Shown: piece after piece, positions 26,440 through 35,745 of the stretch
Numbering within the stretch: position 1 is the first letter of the stretch
Layout: the number at the start of each line of letters is the position of its first letter
Assembly: GCF_030813355.1 (NCBI RefSeq)
Contig: NZ_JAUSUD010000016.1
Span: 1-64,000, forward strand
Reading direction: 5' to 3'
Length of the DNA stretch: 64,000 nucleotides
Source: Metabacillus malikii
GTDB lineage: Bacteria > Bacillota > Bacilli > Bacillales > Bacillaceae
Notes under the pieces: generated by a model
The model's database searches: none
What the model was told of the DNA's origin: nothing
The model's input: only the letters and a program-made list of their open reading frames with translations
Position numbers and translations under genes: made by a program

Positions 26440-27558
26440 TTATTTAGAAACTTCCTCAATAATTGCTACAACAAGTTCTGCTGTCTTACCTAATTCCTCA
26501 ATCGGCATTTTTTCATTTGTTGTATGAATATCTTCATAACCAACTGCCAAATTAACTGTAGGAATGCCGTTTCCAGCAATGACATTAGCATCACTTCCGC
26601 CGCCACTTGTTAAAAGTTCACTCTTACGGCCTATTTTAGCAGCAGCAGTCTTAGCAATTTCTACTACATGGTCACCATCTGCAAATTTAAATCCTGGGTA
26701 CATGACTTCGACATCAATAACAGCACGACCTCCCATTTCTTCAGCAGCATCTTCAAAAGCCTGTCTCATTTTACGAACTTGCTCTTCCATTTTTTCAGGT
26801 ACTAATGAACGAGCTTCAGCTAAGATATGAACGAGATCACAAACTATATTTGTTTGAGTTCCACCTTCAAAGCGACCAATATTAGCAGTTGTTTCATGGT
26901 CTATTCTGCCAAGTGGCATTTTAGATATTGCTTTTGAAGCAATTGTAATTGCTGAAACGCCTTTCTCTGGTGCAACTCCCGCATGGGCAGTTTTACCATA
27001 AATTGTCGCCTTTACTTTTGCTTGTGTTGGAGCTGCAACAATTATCGTACCAACCTTTCCATCACTATCAAGAGCATAGCCAAATTTTGCTGACATAAGA
27101 GCAGGATCTAGTGCTTTGGCGCCAACTAATCCTGACTCTTCACCTACTGTTATCACAAATTCAACTTTCCCATGTTTAATATCCCTTTCTTTAATCGTTC
27201 TAATTGCTTCGAACATTGCTGCCAATCCGGCTTTATCATCTGCACCAAGAATAGTTGTACCATCTGTAATCACATACCCATCTTTTACAGTTGGTTTGAT
27301 TCCGTTACCAGGTACGACAGTATCCATATGTGAGGTGAAATAAATCGTATCTACTCCGTCTTTAGTTGCCTCTAATGTACAAATTAAATTCCCAGCACCG
27401 TGTCCTGTTTTTGCAGAAGTATCATCTTCTACAACATTCAATCCCAGATCTGTAAATTTAGCTTTTAAAACTCTCGCAATTTCTTGTTCATGTTTTGTTT
27501 CCGAGTCAATTTTAACAAGTTCAATAAATTCTTCTAATAATCGTTGTTCATTAATCAT
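26440..27558 (-). CDS. yqjE: M20 family peptidase, PepT-like YqjE
   Basis: 372-residue zinc dipeptidase/tripeptidase-like hydrolase. Metal-site motifs: YFTSHMDTVVPG (first H and D), ILGADDKAGLAAM (bridging D), GEESGLVGAKALD (E-E pair) and GGGSDANV near the C-terminus. The dimerisation lid domain lies about 180-290. Length equals B. subtilis YqjE. Cytosolic peptide turnover is the likely role. The AGGAGG site is rather far (about 11 bases) from the ATG. The 450-bp upstream gap to prli42 shows no gene I can support. Confidence 0.9.
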   Translation of the reverse strand: MINEQRLLEEFIELVKIDSETKHEQEIARVLKAKFTDLGLNVVEDDTSAKTGHGAGNLICTLEATKDGVDTIYFTSHMDTVVPGNGIKPTVKDGYVITDGTTILGADDKAGLAAMFEAIRTIKERDIKHGKVEFVITVGEESGLVGAKALDPALMSAKFGYALDSDGKVGTIIVAAPTQAKVKATIYGKTAHAGVAPEKGVSAITIASKAISKMPLGRIDHETTANIGRFEGGTQTNIVCDLVHILAEARSLVPEKMEEQVRKMRQAFEDAAEEMGGRAVIDVEVMYPGFKFADGDHVVEIAKTAAAKIGRKSELLTSGGGSDANVIAGNGIPTVNLAVGYEDIHTTNEKMPIEELGKTAELVVAIIEEVSK

Positions 27559-28007
27559 ATGTAAAATGGCCTCCTAATTAATTTTTAATGTGCTCATATA
27601 ATAGCGTATGCCACTTATTCATTGCGGGCATGACAGCTTATCACTTTTTCCACTGCAATAATTATTTCAGTACGTTAATAATTACGTGTTTTGTCATTAT
27701 ACAGCTCCACAAAATTGTTCAAGCACCCATAACAAACAATAAGACTTACTTAAATACAAATGTCATTTTTAAGTATTATATCAACATACCTTCTAATTAT
27801 GATAACACAATTTTTTGTACAATCGAGTACCTTCCTTCTTAGTTTGTTGTAATCAATTATAAAATCCTCAATAATGTATATGTATGAATCCTTTCTGAAT
27901 GAAAATAATTAACCTGAAGCAATTATAAATTACTGTTAAATAACTATACTTACTATTGTCCTTAAGCTTGTTTCACGTTAAAATGATAGGACAAGGAGTG
28001 AAGTATT

Positions 28008-28100
28008 ATGTCTCGAAAAACACAAAAATTCGTTGTTTATATAATGATCGGCATTATGTTAGTATCAACTTTGTTAGCGGGAGTATCCATCTGGTTTTAA
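28008..28100 (+). CDS. prli42: Stressosome-associated miniprotein Prli42
   Basis: 30-residue membrane miniprotein. It starts MSRKTQKFVVYIMIGIML and continues VSTLLAGVSIWF: a basic N-terminus and one membrane helix, the layout and near-sequence of Prli42 in Listeria and Bacillus, which tethers the stressosome RsbR to the membrane. AAGGAG lies ten bases before the ATG. It lies in the yqjE-yqjA interval on the opposite strand to both. The miniprotein is easily missed in annotation. Confidence 0.85.
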   Translation: MSRKTQKFVVYIMIGIMLVSTLLAGVSIWF

Positions 28101-28236
28101 GAAACTTCCTTGCTTTTATCTTTATTTCACAACAAAGTATTTGCACGTTTGATAGTGATGTGCCTTCCTTGACAAAAGCTTAAAAGGTCATCGACGACAC
28201 AAATCACATGGTCTTCAAGCTTATATGTACCACTCA

Positions 28237-28272
28237 GGTCATGACTCAATTGACTAATCGTTTGTCATGACC
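28237..28272. other. Inverted repeat between prli42 and yqjA
   Basis: Perfect 9-bp arms GGTCATGAC/GTCATGACC with an 18-nt spacer containing GACTCAATTG. No T run, so a terminator role is uncertain. Nothing else is seen in 28101-28347. Confidence 0.45.
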
Positions 28273-28347
28273 CACATCCGATTATATAATGTTGTCTTTA
28301 TTACCTATGCAAAATAGATTCTCAGTTGAGCAACATTAACAGATTTC

Positions 28348-29301
28348 CTAAGTATTCATCCCTTTAAATTGGCTCTTGATAAGTAAATACCTTTCCATTT
28401 CCTTTATAAAAACTAATAAAGCTGCTCTTACCTCAAACTCTTCTCTTGTTTTAGGTAGTTCCATCTCTTCAAATGCTTGTCTCATCACTTCTAATTTATT
28501 CAAGTATACTTGTGCCGTATTACCTGGATGGATATGAATTCTTATATCATGAATCAAATCTGCAACCATCCTGCTCTGTTCAACTGCTGCATGAATTGAT
28601 GTCACTAAGGGGATGATTCTCTCAATAATCTCGAATTGTTTTTCCCTCATCTTAAAATAGTGATAATAAGTATCTTCATGACGTAAGAAGTGATTTTCTA
28701 CATCCCTAAAAGCCATTGTTTTAGCTTCATTTAATAATTTTGCTGTTTTAATAATTTCGCTCCCATCCCATTTATAATTGTCTTCAACTAAATAAATTTC
28801 GATTTCCTTGAAAATTTTCGCAAAATTCGTTTCAATTGCTAATTGATAGTCCTTCAGCTTTTTTTCCATGCTCGGCATATATAAATTCATAATTAATGCA
28901 ATACCTATCCCGATGATAATCAGGGTAAATTCATTTGCGATAATACTCCATGTTATTTTACCTGAGTTATACAAATGAAAGATTATCACAGTACTTGTGA
29001 CAATACCTTCAGATGCCCGCACGAGGACAGTAGTAGGAATAAAGACGAGTAACATTAGACCAATAATTAACGGATGATACATGATTCCTTCAAAGAAACA
29101 AAAGGAAAATATAATCGCAATTGAGCAAGCTAATAACCGCTCCCACGAACTTTGCAACGATTTTTTCTTCGTTACTTTGATACATAATATTGTAATGATA
29201 CCAGCAGAAACATAATTATCTAATTGCAAAAATTGGGCTAGCATAACCGCTAATGTCGTTCCAAGAGCAGTTTTAATCGTTCGATAGCCAATCTTAAACA
29301 T
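28348..29301 (-). CDS. yqjA: Aromatic acid exporter family protein (YqjA)
   Basis: 317 residues. N-terminal half has four to six membrane segments of the FUSC/ArAE type, starting MFKIGYRTIKTALGTTLAV; the C-terminal half is helical and cytosolic. The family exports aromatic acids in other bacteria; the Bacillus protein has no proven substrate. The start at 29301 matches the B. subtilis protein and has AAGAGAAG upstream; a start 23 codons earlier has no ribosome site. Confidence 0.83.
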   Translation of the reverse strand: MFKIGYRTIKTALGTTLAVMLAQFLQLDNYVSAGIITILCIKVTKKKSLQSSWERLLACSIAIIFSFCFFEGIMYHPLIIGLMLLVFIPTTVLVRASEGIVTSTVIIFHLYNSGKITWSIIANEFTLIIIGIGIALIMNLYMPSMEKKLKDYQLAIETNFAKIFKEIEIYLVEDNYKWDGSEIIKTAKLLNEAKTMAFRDVENHFLRHEDTYYHYFKMREKQFEIIERIIPLVTSIHAAVEQSRMVADLIHDIRIHIHPGNTAQVYLNKLEVMRQAFEEMELPKTREEFEVRAALLVFIKEMERYLLIKSQFKGMNT

Positions 29302-29557
29302 GCTTCTCTTTTTTATATCAAGCACCTTCTCTTCCTCTTTTTTATCTTTAATCTTTAATCTAGAAAGCATTAATAATGATGTTAACTTAACATAAGTTGT
29401 TTTAGGTTTGCAGCATGTTCCTGTTTACCTTAGATAGATAACCTGAAACATCCAAAGACAAGGCACATCTTAGAGGATTTTCATACATCTGCTTCTTGTC
29501 AACTATAGAACTGATTTAACGATAAAGCTCTTAGATATTCAATATTAATACAAAAAA

Positions 29558-29577
29558 GATGATCCTTTAGGACCACC
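29558..29577 (-). terminator. Terminator of the art operon
   Basis: Stem GGTGGTCC/GGATCATC (two G-U pairs) with a T run on the minus strand. Confidence 0.75.
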
Positions 29578-29587
29578 TTATTAGATA

Positions 29588-30310
29588 TTATAGCATCTTT
29601 TCTAGAAAATCTTGCGCACGTTTTGTTTTAGGTGCATTAAAAAATTCTGTTGGCACTGCATCCTCAACAAGCTTGCCACCGTCTAGGAACAACACACGGT
29701 CTGCGACCTCTTTTGCAAAGCCCATTTCATGTGTAACAATCGCCATTGTCATACCTGATTGTGCCAAGTCCTTCATAACTTCTAGAACTTCTTTAACCAT
29801 TTCTGGGTCTAACGCTGAAGTTGGTTCATCGAATAAGATAACATCAGGTTTCATCGCTAACGCTCTTGCAATTGCGACACGCTGCTTTTGACCACCAGAT
29901 AATCGATTAGGATATTCTGACGCCTTTTCTTCCAAACCTACTTTTGCAAGTAAGCTATGAGCCTGCTCATCTGCTTCTTGTTTTGATATACCTCTCACTT
30001 TCATAGGTGCATATGTCAAATTCTCCAGTACTGTTTTATGAGGAAATAAATGAAAATGTTGGAAAACCATACCAACATTCTGCCTTATTTTTGCAATATC
30101 AGTATTAGGATCTGTTATATCCTCATTATTAATATATACTTTCCCTGCAGTAGGCTTTTCTAGTAAGTTAAGACATCGAAGAAATGTTGATTTCCCTGAA
30201 CCTGAAGGACCAATAATTGCAATAACTTCACCACTTGAGATTGTTGTAGAAATTCCTTTTAAGACTTCAAGTTTACCAAAGGATTTGTGTAAATTTTCAA
30301 TATTAATCAC
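29588..30310 (-). CDS. artR: Amino-acid ABC transporter, ATPase
   Basis: 240-residue ABC ATPase of the polar amino-acid class. Walker [10 protein letters not shown] (34-42), signature [15 protein letters not shown], Walker [13 protein letters not shown] and the H-loop IVTHEMGFA are intact. It overlaps the permease gene by 8 bases and, with 30303-30962 and 31124-31897, forms an arginine-type importer equivalent to B. subtilis ArtPQR (YqiXYZ). Confidence 0.93.
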   Translation of the reverse strand: MINIENLHKSFGKLEVLKGISTTISSGEVIAIIGPSGSGKSTFLRCLNLLEKPTAGKVYINNEDITDPNTDIAKIRQNVGMVFQHFHLFPHKTVLENLTYAPMKVRGISKQEADEQAHSLLAKVGLEEKASEYPNRLSGGQKQRVAIARALAMKPDVILFDEPTSALDPEMVKEVLEVMKDLAQSGMTMAIVTHEMGFAKEVADRVLFLDGGKLVEDAVPTEFFNAPKTKRAQDFLEKML

Positions 30311-30962
30311 TACGTTTCATTCTCCCTTCTATCCCTTTGCCAAGAAGAGTTAATACCATTACTAAACAATAATAAATAAGACCTGCGAAAATTAGGGGTG
30401 CAAAATAATTATAAGTATCTGCACCAACCTGGTAAGCTCGTCTCATAATATCCTGTACTCCAATAACAGTGACAATTGCTGATTCCTTCGTTAAGGTGAT
30501 AAATTCATTCATTAATGCCGGTAAGATATTCTTTATTGCTTGAGGCATGATAATATCCTTCATCATTTTAGAATATGGAATACCTAACGCCATCGAAGCC
30601 TCTGTTTGACCTTTATCTATCGCATTAATACCCGCTCTAATAATTTCTGATATATATGCTGCCGAATTTAATGAAAAAGCAGCAACAGCTGCCGGATATG
30701 GTTCAATCGGGAAGCCTAATAATTGTGGAAGTCCATAATAAATAAGCAATAATTGTAATACTAGTGGTGTTCCTCTAAAAATAGAAGTATAAACATCAGC
30801 TAACCACATTAATGGTTTTATCCTGCTTATTTTACATAAAGCAAGTACAATTCCCCATGCAAACCCAATTAAAAGAGATAGAAGTACTATCTGTAATGTA
30901 ATCCATATGCCTTGTAATATAAATGGGATTGATGGAATAATTGAAGTAAAATTAATATCCAT
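30303..30962 (-). CDS. artQ: Amino-acid ABC transporter, permease
   Basis: 219 residues with about five membrane segments. The HisMQ-type coupling loop is visible: [22 protein letters not shown] (around 106-127). Overlaps the ATPase gene (translational coupling). The 160-bp gap to the binding-protein gene contains a hairpin (31053-31087). Confidence 0.92.
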   Translation of the reverse strand: MDINFTSIIPSIPFILQGIWITLQIVLLSLLIGFAWGIVLALCKISRIKPLMWLADVYTSIFRGTPLVLQLLLIYYGLPQLLGFPIEPYPAAVAAFSLNSAAYISEIIRAGINAIDKGQTEASMALGIPYSKMMKDIIMPQAIKNILPALMNEFITLTKESAIVTVIGVQDIMRRAYQVGADTYNYFAPLIFAGLIYYCLVMVLTLLGKGIEGRMKRSD

Positions 30963-31052
30963 TTTTTTCGTTTCCTTTCATTATTTTAGGAATACTGTTT
31001 AAGGTCAAAAAACGCGAAAAATTCTTTGTACGTTATGCTACCTAAAAAATGC

Positions 31053-31087
31053 CAACCCTTAGGCGAACTAATCTTATAGATTATTCG
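31053..31087 (-). other. Intercistronic hairpin artP-artQ
   Basis: Arms GGCGAA...TAATC and GATTA...TTCGCC form a stable hairpin without T run, between the binding-protein gene and the permease gene. Such structures often stabilise the upstream mRNA so that more binding protein is made. Confidence 0.5.
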
Positions 31088-31123
31088 CCCTTCGAGATAG
31101 CATCATATTATAAATAATCAACC

Positions 31124-31897
31124 TTAGTTTATGTCCCCTAGCCATTTTTTAACAAGCTTATCTAATTCTCCGCTCTCTTTCATTTCCACTAACGCGTCAT
31201 TAAATTCTTTTGTTAGCTTAGCATCCTTTTGGAAAGCCATCGCATAACCCTCTTCATTCGCTTCTTCTAGAGTGAATCCAGTCAAACTTTGGTCATTCTT
31301 AAAATAATCTTCTGCAACTAAGTCCTCTATAATCGCTGCATCAATTCTACCTGATTTTAATTCTTGAACTAAATCTGAAATCTTATTACGATTCTCAATT
31401 TTTATATCGTACTCTTTTGCTAATTCGTTCGCTTTTTCTTCTTGAATAGACCCTAATTGAACACCAATTGTCTTGCCATTAAATTCGTCTACACTTTTTA
31501 TTTCTTTATCTTTCAAAGAAACAATCATATGATTAGCTGTGAAATAAACATCAGAGAAATCTACGTTTTTTTCTCGTTCAGGGTCTTTTGACATACCTGC
31601 TAGTACGACATCAATTTGCTTAGCTTGCAATGCAGGTATTAAGCTATTAAAATCCATATCTTGAATTTGCAATGTATAACCTGTCTTTTCTGCTAAAGCT
31701 TTTGCAAGGTCAATATCAAAACCAATAATGTCGCTGCTTTTCGCAGTATCAATATATTCGAAAGGCGGGTAATCTGCCGATGTTGCCATTTTCAATACCT
31801 TTTTTTCTGAGCCATTCGTATTATCTGAATTAGCTCCACAAGCGGCCAAAAATCCAATCATTAAAAAGCTAATAAAGACTAAAGTAAATTTTTTCAT
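31124..31897 (-). CDS. artP: Amino-acid ABC transporter, substrate-binding lipoprotein
   Basis: 257 residues. Lipoprotein signal MKKFTLVFISFLMIGFLAAC gives the lipid-anchored cysteine at position 20. The SBP family 3 signature GFDIDLAKALAEKTGY is present, followed by the hinge regions of the two-lobe fold. Specificity for arginine or related cationic amino acids is inferred from gene order and the candidate ARG box upstream. First gene of artP-artQ-artR. Confidence 0.92.
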   Translation of the reverse strand: MKKFTLVFISFLMIGFLAACGANSDNTNGSEKKVLKMATSADYPPFEYIDTAKSSDIIGFDIDLAKALAEKTGYTLQIQDMDFNSLIPALQAKQIDVVLAGMSKDPEREKNVDFSDVYFTANHMIVSLKDKEIKSVDEFNGKTIGVQLGSIQEEKANELAKEYDIKIENRNKISDLVQELKSGRIDAAIIEDLVAEDYFKNDQSLTGFTLEEANEEGYAMAFQKDAKLTKEFNDALVEMKESGELDKLVKKWLGDIN

Positions 31898-31977
31898 AAT
31901 AGTTTCCCCCTATAATTAACATTTTTTAAGTATAGTTATTCTTCTTGTTTATCTCTATTATTTGTTTGATATTTTGT

Positions 31978-32005
31978 ATTTTATCATAGGTTTATAATTA
32001 TGCAA
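31978..32005 (-). promoter_or_regulatory. Promoter of artPQR
   Basis: Minus strand: -35 TTGCAT (32000-32005), 16-bp spacer, -10 TAAAAT (31978-31983). Overlaps the ARG-like dyad. The remaining 32020-32310 gap is AT-rich with nothing I can support. Confidence 0.45.
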
Positions 32006-32017
32006 TAATTATTCATA
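31999..32017. promoter_or_regulatory. ARG-like box upstream of artP
   Basis: TATGAATAATTATTGCATA on the minus strand: a TATGAAT/ATTCATA palindrome disturbed by one extra G. It resembles ArgR operators and covers the -35 region of the transporter promoter. Confidence 0.4.
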
Positions 32018-32311
32018 AAAATGTAATTATAAAAATATTTCAATAATTAATTATTTAAATATATTTTAATCTAATAATTTACATTTTTGAGGTTTGATAT
32101 ATGTCTAACTGCCATCCTGTTTGAACTTAATAAGACTAGACTCGTATCTTTTATCTCTATGGGAAACTGTATAAAAATGTAGCTACCAACAATATAATGC
32201 TATCGCTGAAGAAAAAATCTTACCTAGTGCCTAACAAACTAGCTAGTAAAATTTCTTCAATGAATAATCTTACATAAGCATGTTAAAAAGTATAAATCGT
32301 GTAAACATAAA

Positions 32312-32345
32312 AAAGAGGCGATATCTAAATTAATATCACCTCTTT
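32312..32345 (-). terminator. Terminator of brxB
   Basis: Stem AAAGAGGTGATAT/ATATCGCCTCTTT with a T run on the minus strand. Confidence 0.85.
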
Positions 32346-32361
32346 AATAATCTATTTATTT

Positions 32362-32799
32362 TTATACCTCTTCACAATGTTCATCAAAAGCAGATTGTAG
32401 TTTCGAGATAACTGACATTGGGTCATGTCCTTCAATCTCATGACGTTCAATCATTGTTACTAACTTACCATCTTTAAGTAACGCGAATGAAGGAGAGGAT
32501 GGCGGATAACCAGTAAACATTTCTCGTGCTCTAGCTGTTGCCTCTTTATCCTGCCCAGCAAATACCGTGACCAATTGATCCGGTCGTTTATCATAGTGAA
32601 CCGCGTGTGCCGCTGCTGGACGAGCAATTCCACCTGCACAACCACATACACTATTAACCATGACAAGTGTAGTTCCCTTTTTAGTTAAGGTTTCATCAAC
32701 TTGCTCAGCTGTTTGTAATTCTGTATATCCTGCTGCAACAATTTCTTTTCTAGCTTGCTGAACGACATCGTTCATAAATAGATTAAAATCCATACTCAT
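32362..32799 (-). CDS. brxB: Bacilliredoxin BrxB (YqiW)
   Basis: 145-residue thioredoxin-fold protein that removes bacillithiol from S-bacillithiolated proteins. The active-site CGC motif is at C52 and C54 (NSVCGCAGG), with the family stretch [19 protein letters not shown]. Start MSMDFN at 32799 equals the family length; AAAGGAG lies 11 bases upstream, somewhat far. Sits between the art operon and bkdB as in B. subtilis. Confidence 0.93.
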   Translation of the reverse strand: MSMDFNLFMNDVVQQARKEIVAAGYTELQTAEQVDETLTKKGTTLVMVNSVCGCAGGIARPAAAHAVHYDKRPDQLVTVFAGQDKEATARAREMFTGYPPSSPSFALLKDGKLVTMIERHEIEGHDPMSVISKLQSAFDEHCEEV

Positions 32800-32992
32800 T
32801 TCCCAAACCACTCCTTTACTTGAATGAGTTAATTTTACCAATCTTTCTACTAGATGAGCAAATACAAGAGCTTACGAATTAAATATATTGTTTTGAACAA
32901 AATTAGAAAACAATTTGATAACTCCAAAAATGGCTTAGACATAACGAAAATAGTAACTTAACTATTCTAATGTTTGTCTTAGCCATATGAAT

Positions 32993-34252
32993 TTAGTAAA
33001 CAGACGCTGTATCCTTAGAAGTTGCTTCAAGTATTTCTTTTACTCGTGCTAAGAAGCGGCCACAAATGACACCGTCTAATACTCTATGGTCGAGGGATAA
33101 GCATAAATTAACCATATCACGTATAGCAATCATTCCATCAATTACAACTGGGCGTTTAACAATCGTCTCAACTTGTAAAATCGCGGCTTGAGGATGATTA
33201 ATAATACCCATTGATTGTACTGAACCGAATGAACCAGTGTTATTGACTGTAAATGTGCCTCCCTGCATATCTTCAATCGTAATGTTACCACTACGAACCT
33301 TAGCAGCTATATCTTTTACATTTTTAGCAATACCCTTTACGGTTTTCTCATCAACAGCGTGTATAACCGGTACAAATAAAGAATCTTCTGTAGCAACAGC
33401 AATTGAAATATTAATTTCCTTCCTTTGGATAATTTTATCTCCTGCCCACATTGAGTTAAGTTGAGGAAATTCTTTCAATGCTTGTGCAACTGCCTTCAGG
33501 AAGAAAGGAAACACAGTTAAGTTATAGCCTTCTTTCTTTCTGAAATCAGCCTTAATTTCATTTCTATAGTTAACAAGATTTGTCACATCGACTTCGACCA
33601 TTGTCCAAGCATGTGGGGCTTCATGTTTACTGCGGACCATGTTTTGAGCAATCGTCTTACGGATAGCTGTAATTGGTATTTCATTATCCCCCTGTGATGC
33701 ATGTGATGCTGGTATCACCTTAGGTTGTTCGCTTGCAACTTGAGGAGTTGATTCCACATTGCTTCCTTCTCTGTTTGTGTTTGTATCTAAACCTTTTTCA
33801 ATTATTTTCATAATATCTTTTCTAGTAATTCTGCCACCAGCACCTGTTCCGTCCACATTTTCTAGATTTATATTATGTTCTTGTGATAACCGTAGGACTG
33901 CTGGAGAGTATCGCTTTTTATTAGAGATGTCATGGTTCATCGAAGTTTCTACCTTTAGATCAGCAACTTTTTGAACTTGCTTCTCATCGATTGTACTAGT
34001 TACCGCTTCCTGTTCTACTTCAATTGTACAAATCACTTCGCCTACCGCTAATGTGACTCCTTCTTCAGCAATCAGTTCTTTAATAATCCCAGTAAATGTC
34101 GAAGGAACTTCTGCATTCACTTTATCAGTCGTTATTTCGGCTAGTGGTTCATACTTATTTACCTTATCTCCCACTGATACAATCCAATTGGAAATTGTTC
34201 CTTCAGTTACACTTTCCCCTAATTGGGGCATTTTTACTTGTTCTATTGCCAC
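32993..34252 (-). CDS. bkdB: Branched-chain keto acid dehydrogenase E2
   Basis: Dihydrolipoyl acyltransferase core of the branched-chain 2-oxo acid dehydrogenase. 419 residues: lipoyl domain with TTDKVNAEVPS (lipoyl Lys about 44), a peripheral-subunit-binding domain (YSPAVLRLSQEHNINLENV), and the catalytic domain with SLDHRVLDGV near the C-terminus. Last gene of the bkd operon. A MITE-like element (copy C) separates it from bkdAB, making a 498-bp gap inside the operon. Confidence 0.95.
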   Translation of the reverse strand: MAIEQVKMPQLGESVTEGTISNWIVSVGDKVNKYEPLAEITTDKVNAEVPSTFTGIIKELIAEEGVTLAVGEVICTIEVEQEAVTSTIDEKQVQKVADLKVETSMNHDISNKKRYSPAVLRLSQEHNINLENVDGTGAGGRITRKDIMKIIEKGLDTNTNREGSNVESTPQVASEQPKVIPASHASQGDNEIPITAIRKTIAQNMVRSKHEAPHAWTMVEVDVTNLVNYRNEIKADFRKKEGYNLTVFPFFLKAVAQALKEFPQLNSMWAGDKIIQRKEINISIAVATEDSLFVPVIHAVDEKTVKGIAKNVKDIAAKVRSGNITIEDMQGGTFTVNNTGSFGSVQSMGIINHPQAAILQVETIVKRPVVIDGMIAIRDMVNLCLSLDHRVLDGVICGRFLARVKEILEATSKDTASVY

Positions 34253-34324
34253 TATGAAACCTCCTCGGTTAAAAGGCTAAAAATGATTTATTTAATGTAA
34301 TTATTTTCCTTAATCTATTATTTA

Positions 34325-34701
34325 GTCTGTTTTCGTAAACATTGTTGCTTTTAACTAAGTTGTCGTTTAGGCTTTGTCTCCTCTTGCAGTACTCGCTTTC
34401 CGCGGGGTGGGTGGTGAGCCTCATAGCTCCTTGCGGCACGAACAAGCAAACTTCAGGTTAGCTCCCTACGATAAGTCATCATCGATTCGCCATTCGGCTC
34501 ATCGTGATTCCTTTGGTCTTATTCGATGCCCCTCCAATTTGTACGTGATGGGCAAGCCGCCTACGCTTTTCGTACTCCTCAGCGTAAACGCCTGCTCACG
34601 TCTCACCTCTCCCACGCATCCCGCAGAAGTCTCTCAGGTCAGCTCCAACAAACCCTTAAAAAAAGTTAGTGCAAAAAGTCACAATCTTTTAGAAAAGAGC
34701 T
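34325..34701 (+). repeat. MITE-like element, copy C (bkdAB-bkdB gap)
   Basis: 377 bp. Left end 'gtctgttttcgtaaacattg', right end 'caatcttttagaaaagagct': the terminal inverted repeats of the family. Flanks ATTATTTA (34317-34324) and AATATTTA (34702-34709) agree at 7 of 8 bases, fitting an aged 8-bp target duplication. GC-rich core with 'gctttccgcggggtgggtgg'. A long open frame (34374-34703) crosses it but is a repeat artefact. Confidence 0.85.
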
Positions 34702-34750
34702 AATATTTATAACTAGTTGTATATGTAAAGTCTCTTCAACGTAGAAAAAT

Positions 34751-35734
34751 TTAAAATTCTGCGAGTTTACGCATTGCTGCCTCGACCTTATCTGGGTTCA
34801 TGAGAAAATATTTTTCCAATGGTGGTGAAAATGGCATGGCTGGTGTATCTGGCCCAGCTAACCTCATAATTGGAGCATCTAAGTCAAACAAACAATGCTC
34901 AGCGATTATTGCTGACACTTCCCCAATTATGCTCCCTTCTTTGTTATCTTCTGTGACGAGTAGTACCTTCCCTGTTTTTGTTGCAGCTTCTATAATCGCC
35001 TGCTTATCCAATGGATAGATAGTCCTTAGGTCAAGTATATGAGCTGAAATGCCTTCTTTAGCTAAGCGTTCTGCTGCTTGAAGTGCAAAATGAACACATA
35101 ACCCATAAGTTATAACAGTTATATCTTCACCTTCTCGTTTAATATCCGCTTTACCTATTGGTAAGACATAATCTTCGTCTGGCACTTCACCTTTTATTAA
35201 GCGATATGCACGTTTATGCTCAAAAAACAAAACAGGGTCATCATCTCTTATCGCCGCTTTTAGCAAACCCTTCGCATCATATGGAGTTGAAGGAATCACA
35301 ATTTTCAAGCCAGGTTGTCCAGCAAAAATCGCTTCAACAGATTGTGAATGATATAGCGCACCATGAACACCCCCGCCATATGGTGCACGAATCGTTATCG
35401 GACAGCTCCAATCATTATTAGAACGGTAACGAATCTTAGCCGCTTCAGATATGATTTGGTTAACTGCAGGCATAATAAAATCTGCAAACTGCATTTCCGC
35501 TACAGGACGCATTCCATACATTGCAGCTCCAATTCCTACACCAGCAATTGCCGATTCAGCTAGTGGTGTATCTAAAACCCGGTCTTCACCAAACATATCA
35601 TACAAGCCCTCAGTCGCTTTAAATACACCACCTTTTTTCCCTACATCTTCTCCTAAAATAAACACATTTTCATCACGAGCCATCTCTTCTCGCATTGCTA
35701 GTGTGATGGCATTAAGATAAGAAAGTATAGCCAT
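34751..35734 (-). CDS. bkdAB: Branched-chain keto acid dehydrogenase E1 beta
   Basis: 327 residues. Pairs with E1 alpha in the thiamine-dependent decarboxylation of branched-chain 2-oxo acids. Typical stretches: FILGEDVGKKGGVFKATEG (about 25-43), PLAESAIAGVGIGAAM, and the C-terminal DTPAMPFSPPLEKYFL. Twelve bases separate it from bkdAA, so the two are coupled. Confidence 0.95.
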   Translation of the reverse strand: MAILSYLNAITLAMREEMARDENVFILGEDVGKKGGVFKATEGLYDMFGEDRVLDTPLAESAIAGVGIGAAMYGMRPVAEMQFADFIMPAVNQIISEAAKIRYRSNNDWSCPITIRAPYGGGVHGALYHSQSVEAIFAGQPGLKIVIPSTPYDAKGLLKAAIRDDDPVLFFEHKRAYRLIKGEVPDEDYVLPIGKADIKREGEDITVITYGLCVHFALQAAERLAKEGISAHILDLRTIYPLDKQAIIEAATKTGKVLLVTEDNKEGSIIGEVSAIIAEHCLFDLDAPIMRLAGPDTPAMPFSPPLEKYFLMNPDKVEAAMRKLAEF

Positions 35735-35745
35735 TTTCGTTCCCC

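Noticed and set aside
34374-34703. 109-codon open frame inside repeat copy C, and similar frames in copies D and E
   Set aside because: They lie wholly in the MITE-like element, differ in length between copies, have no ribosome site and encode low-quality sequence; they arise from the GC-rich repeat core.
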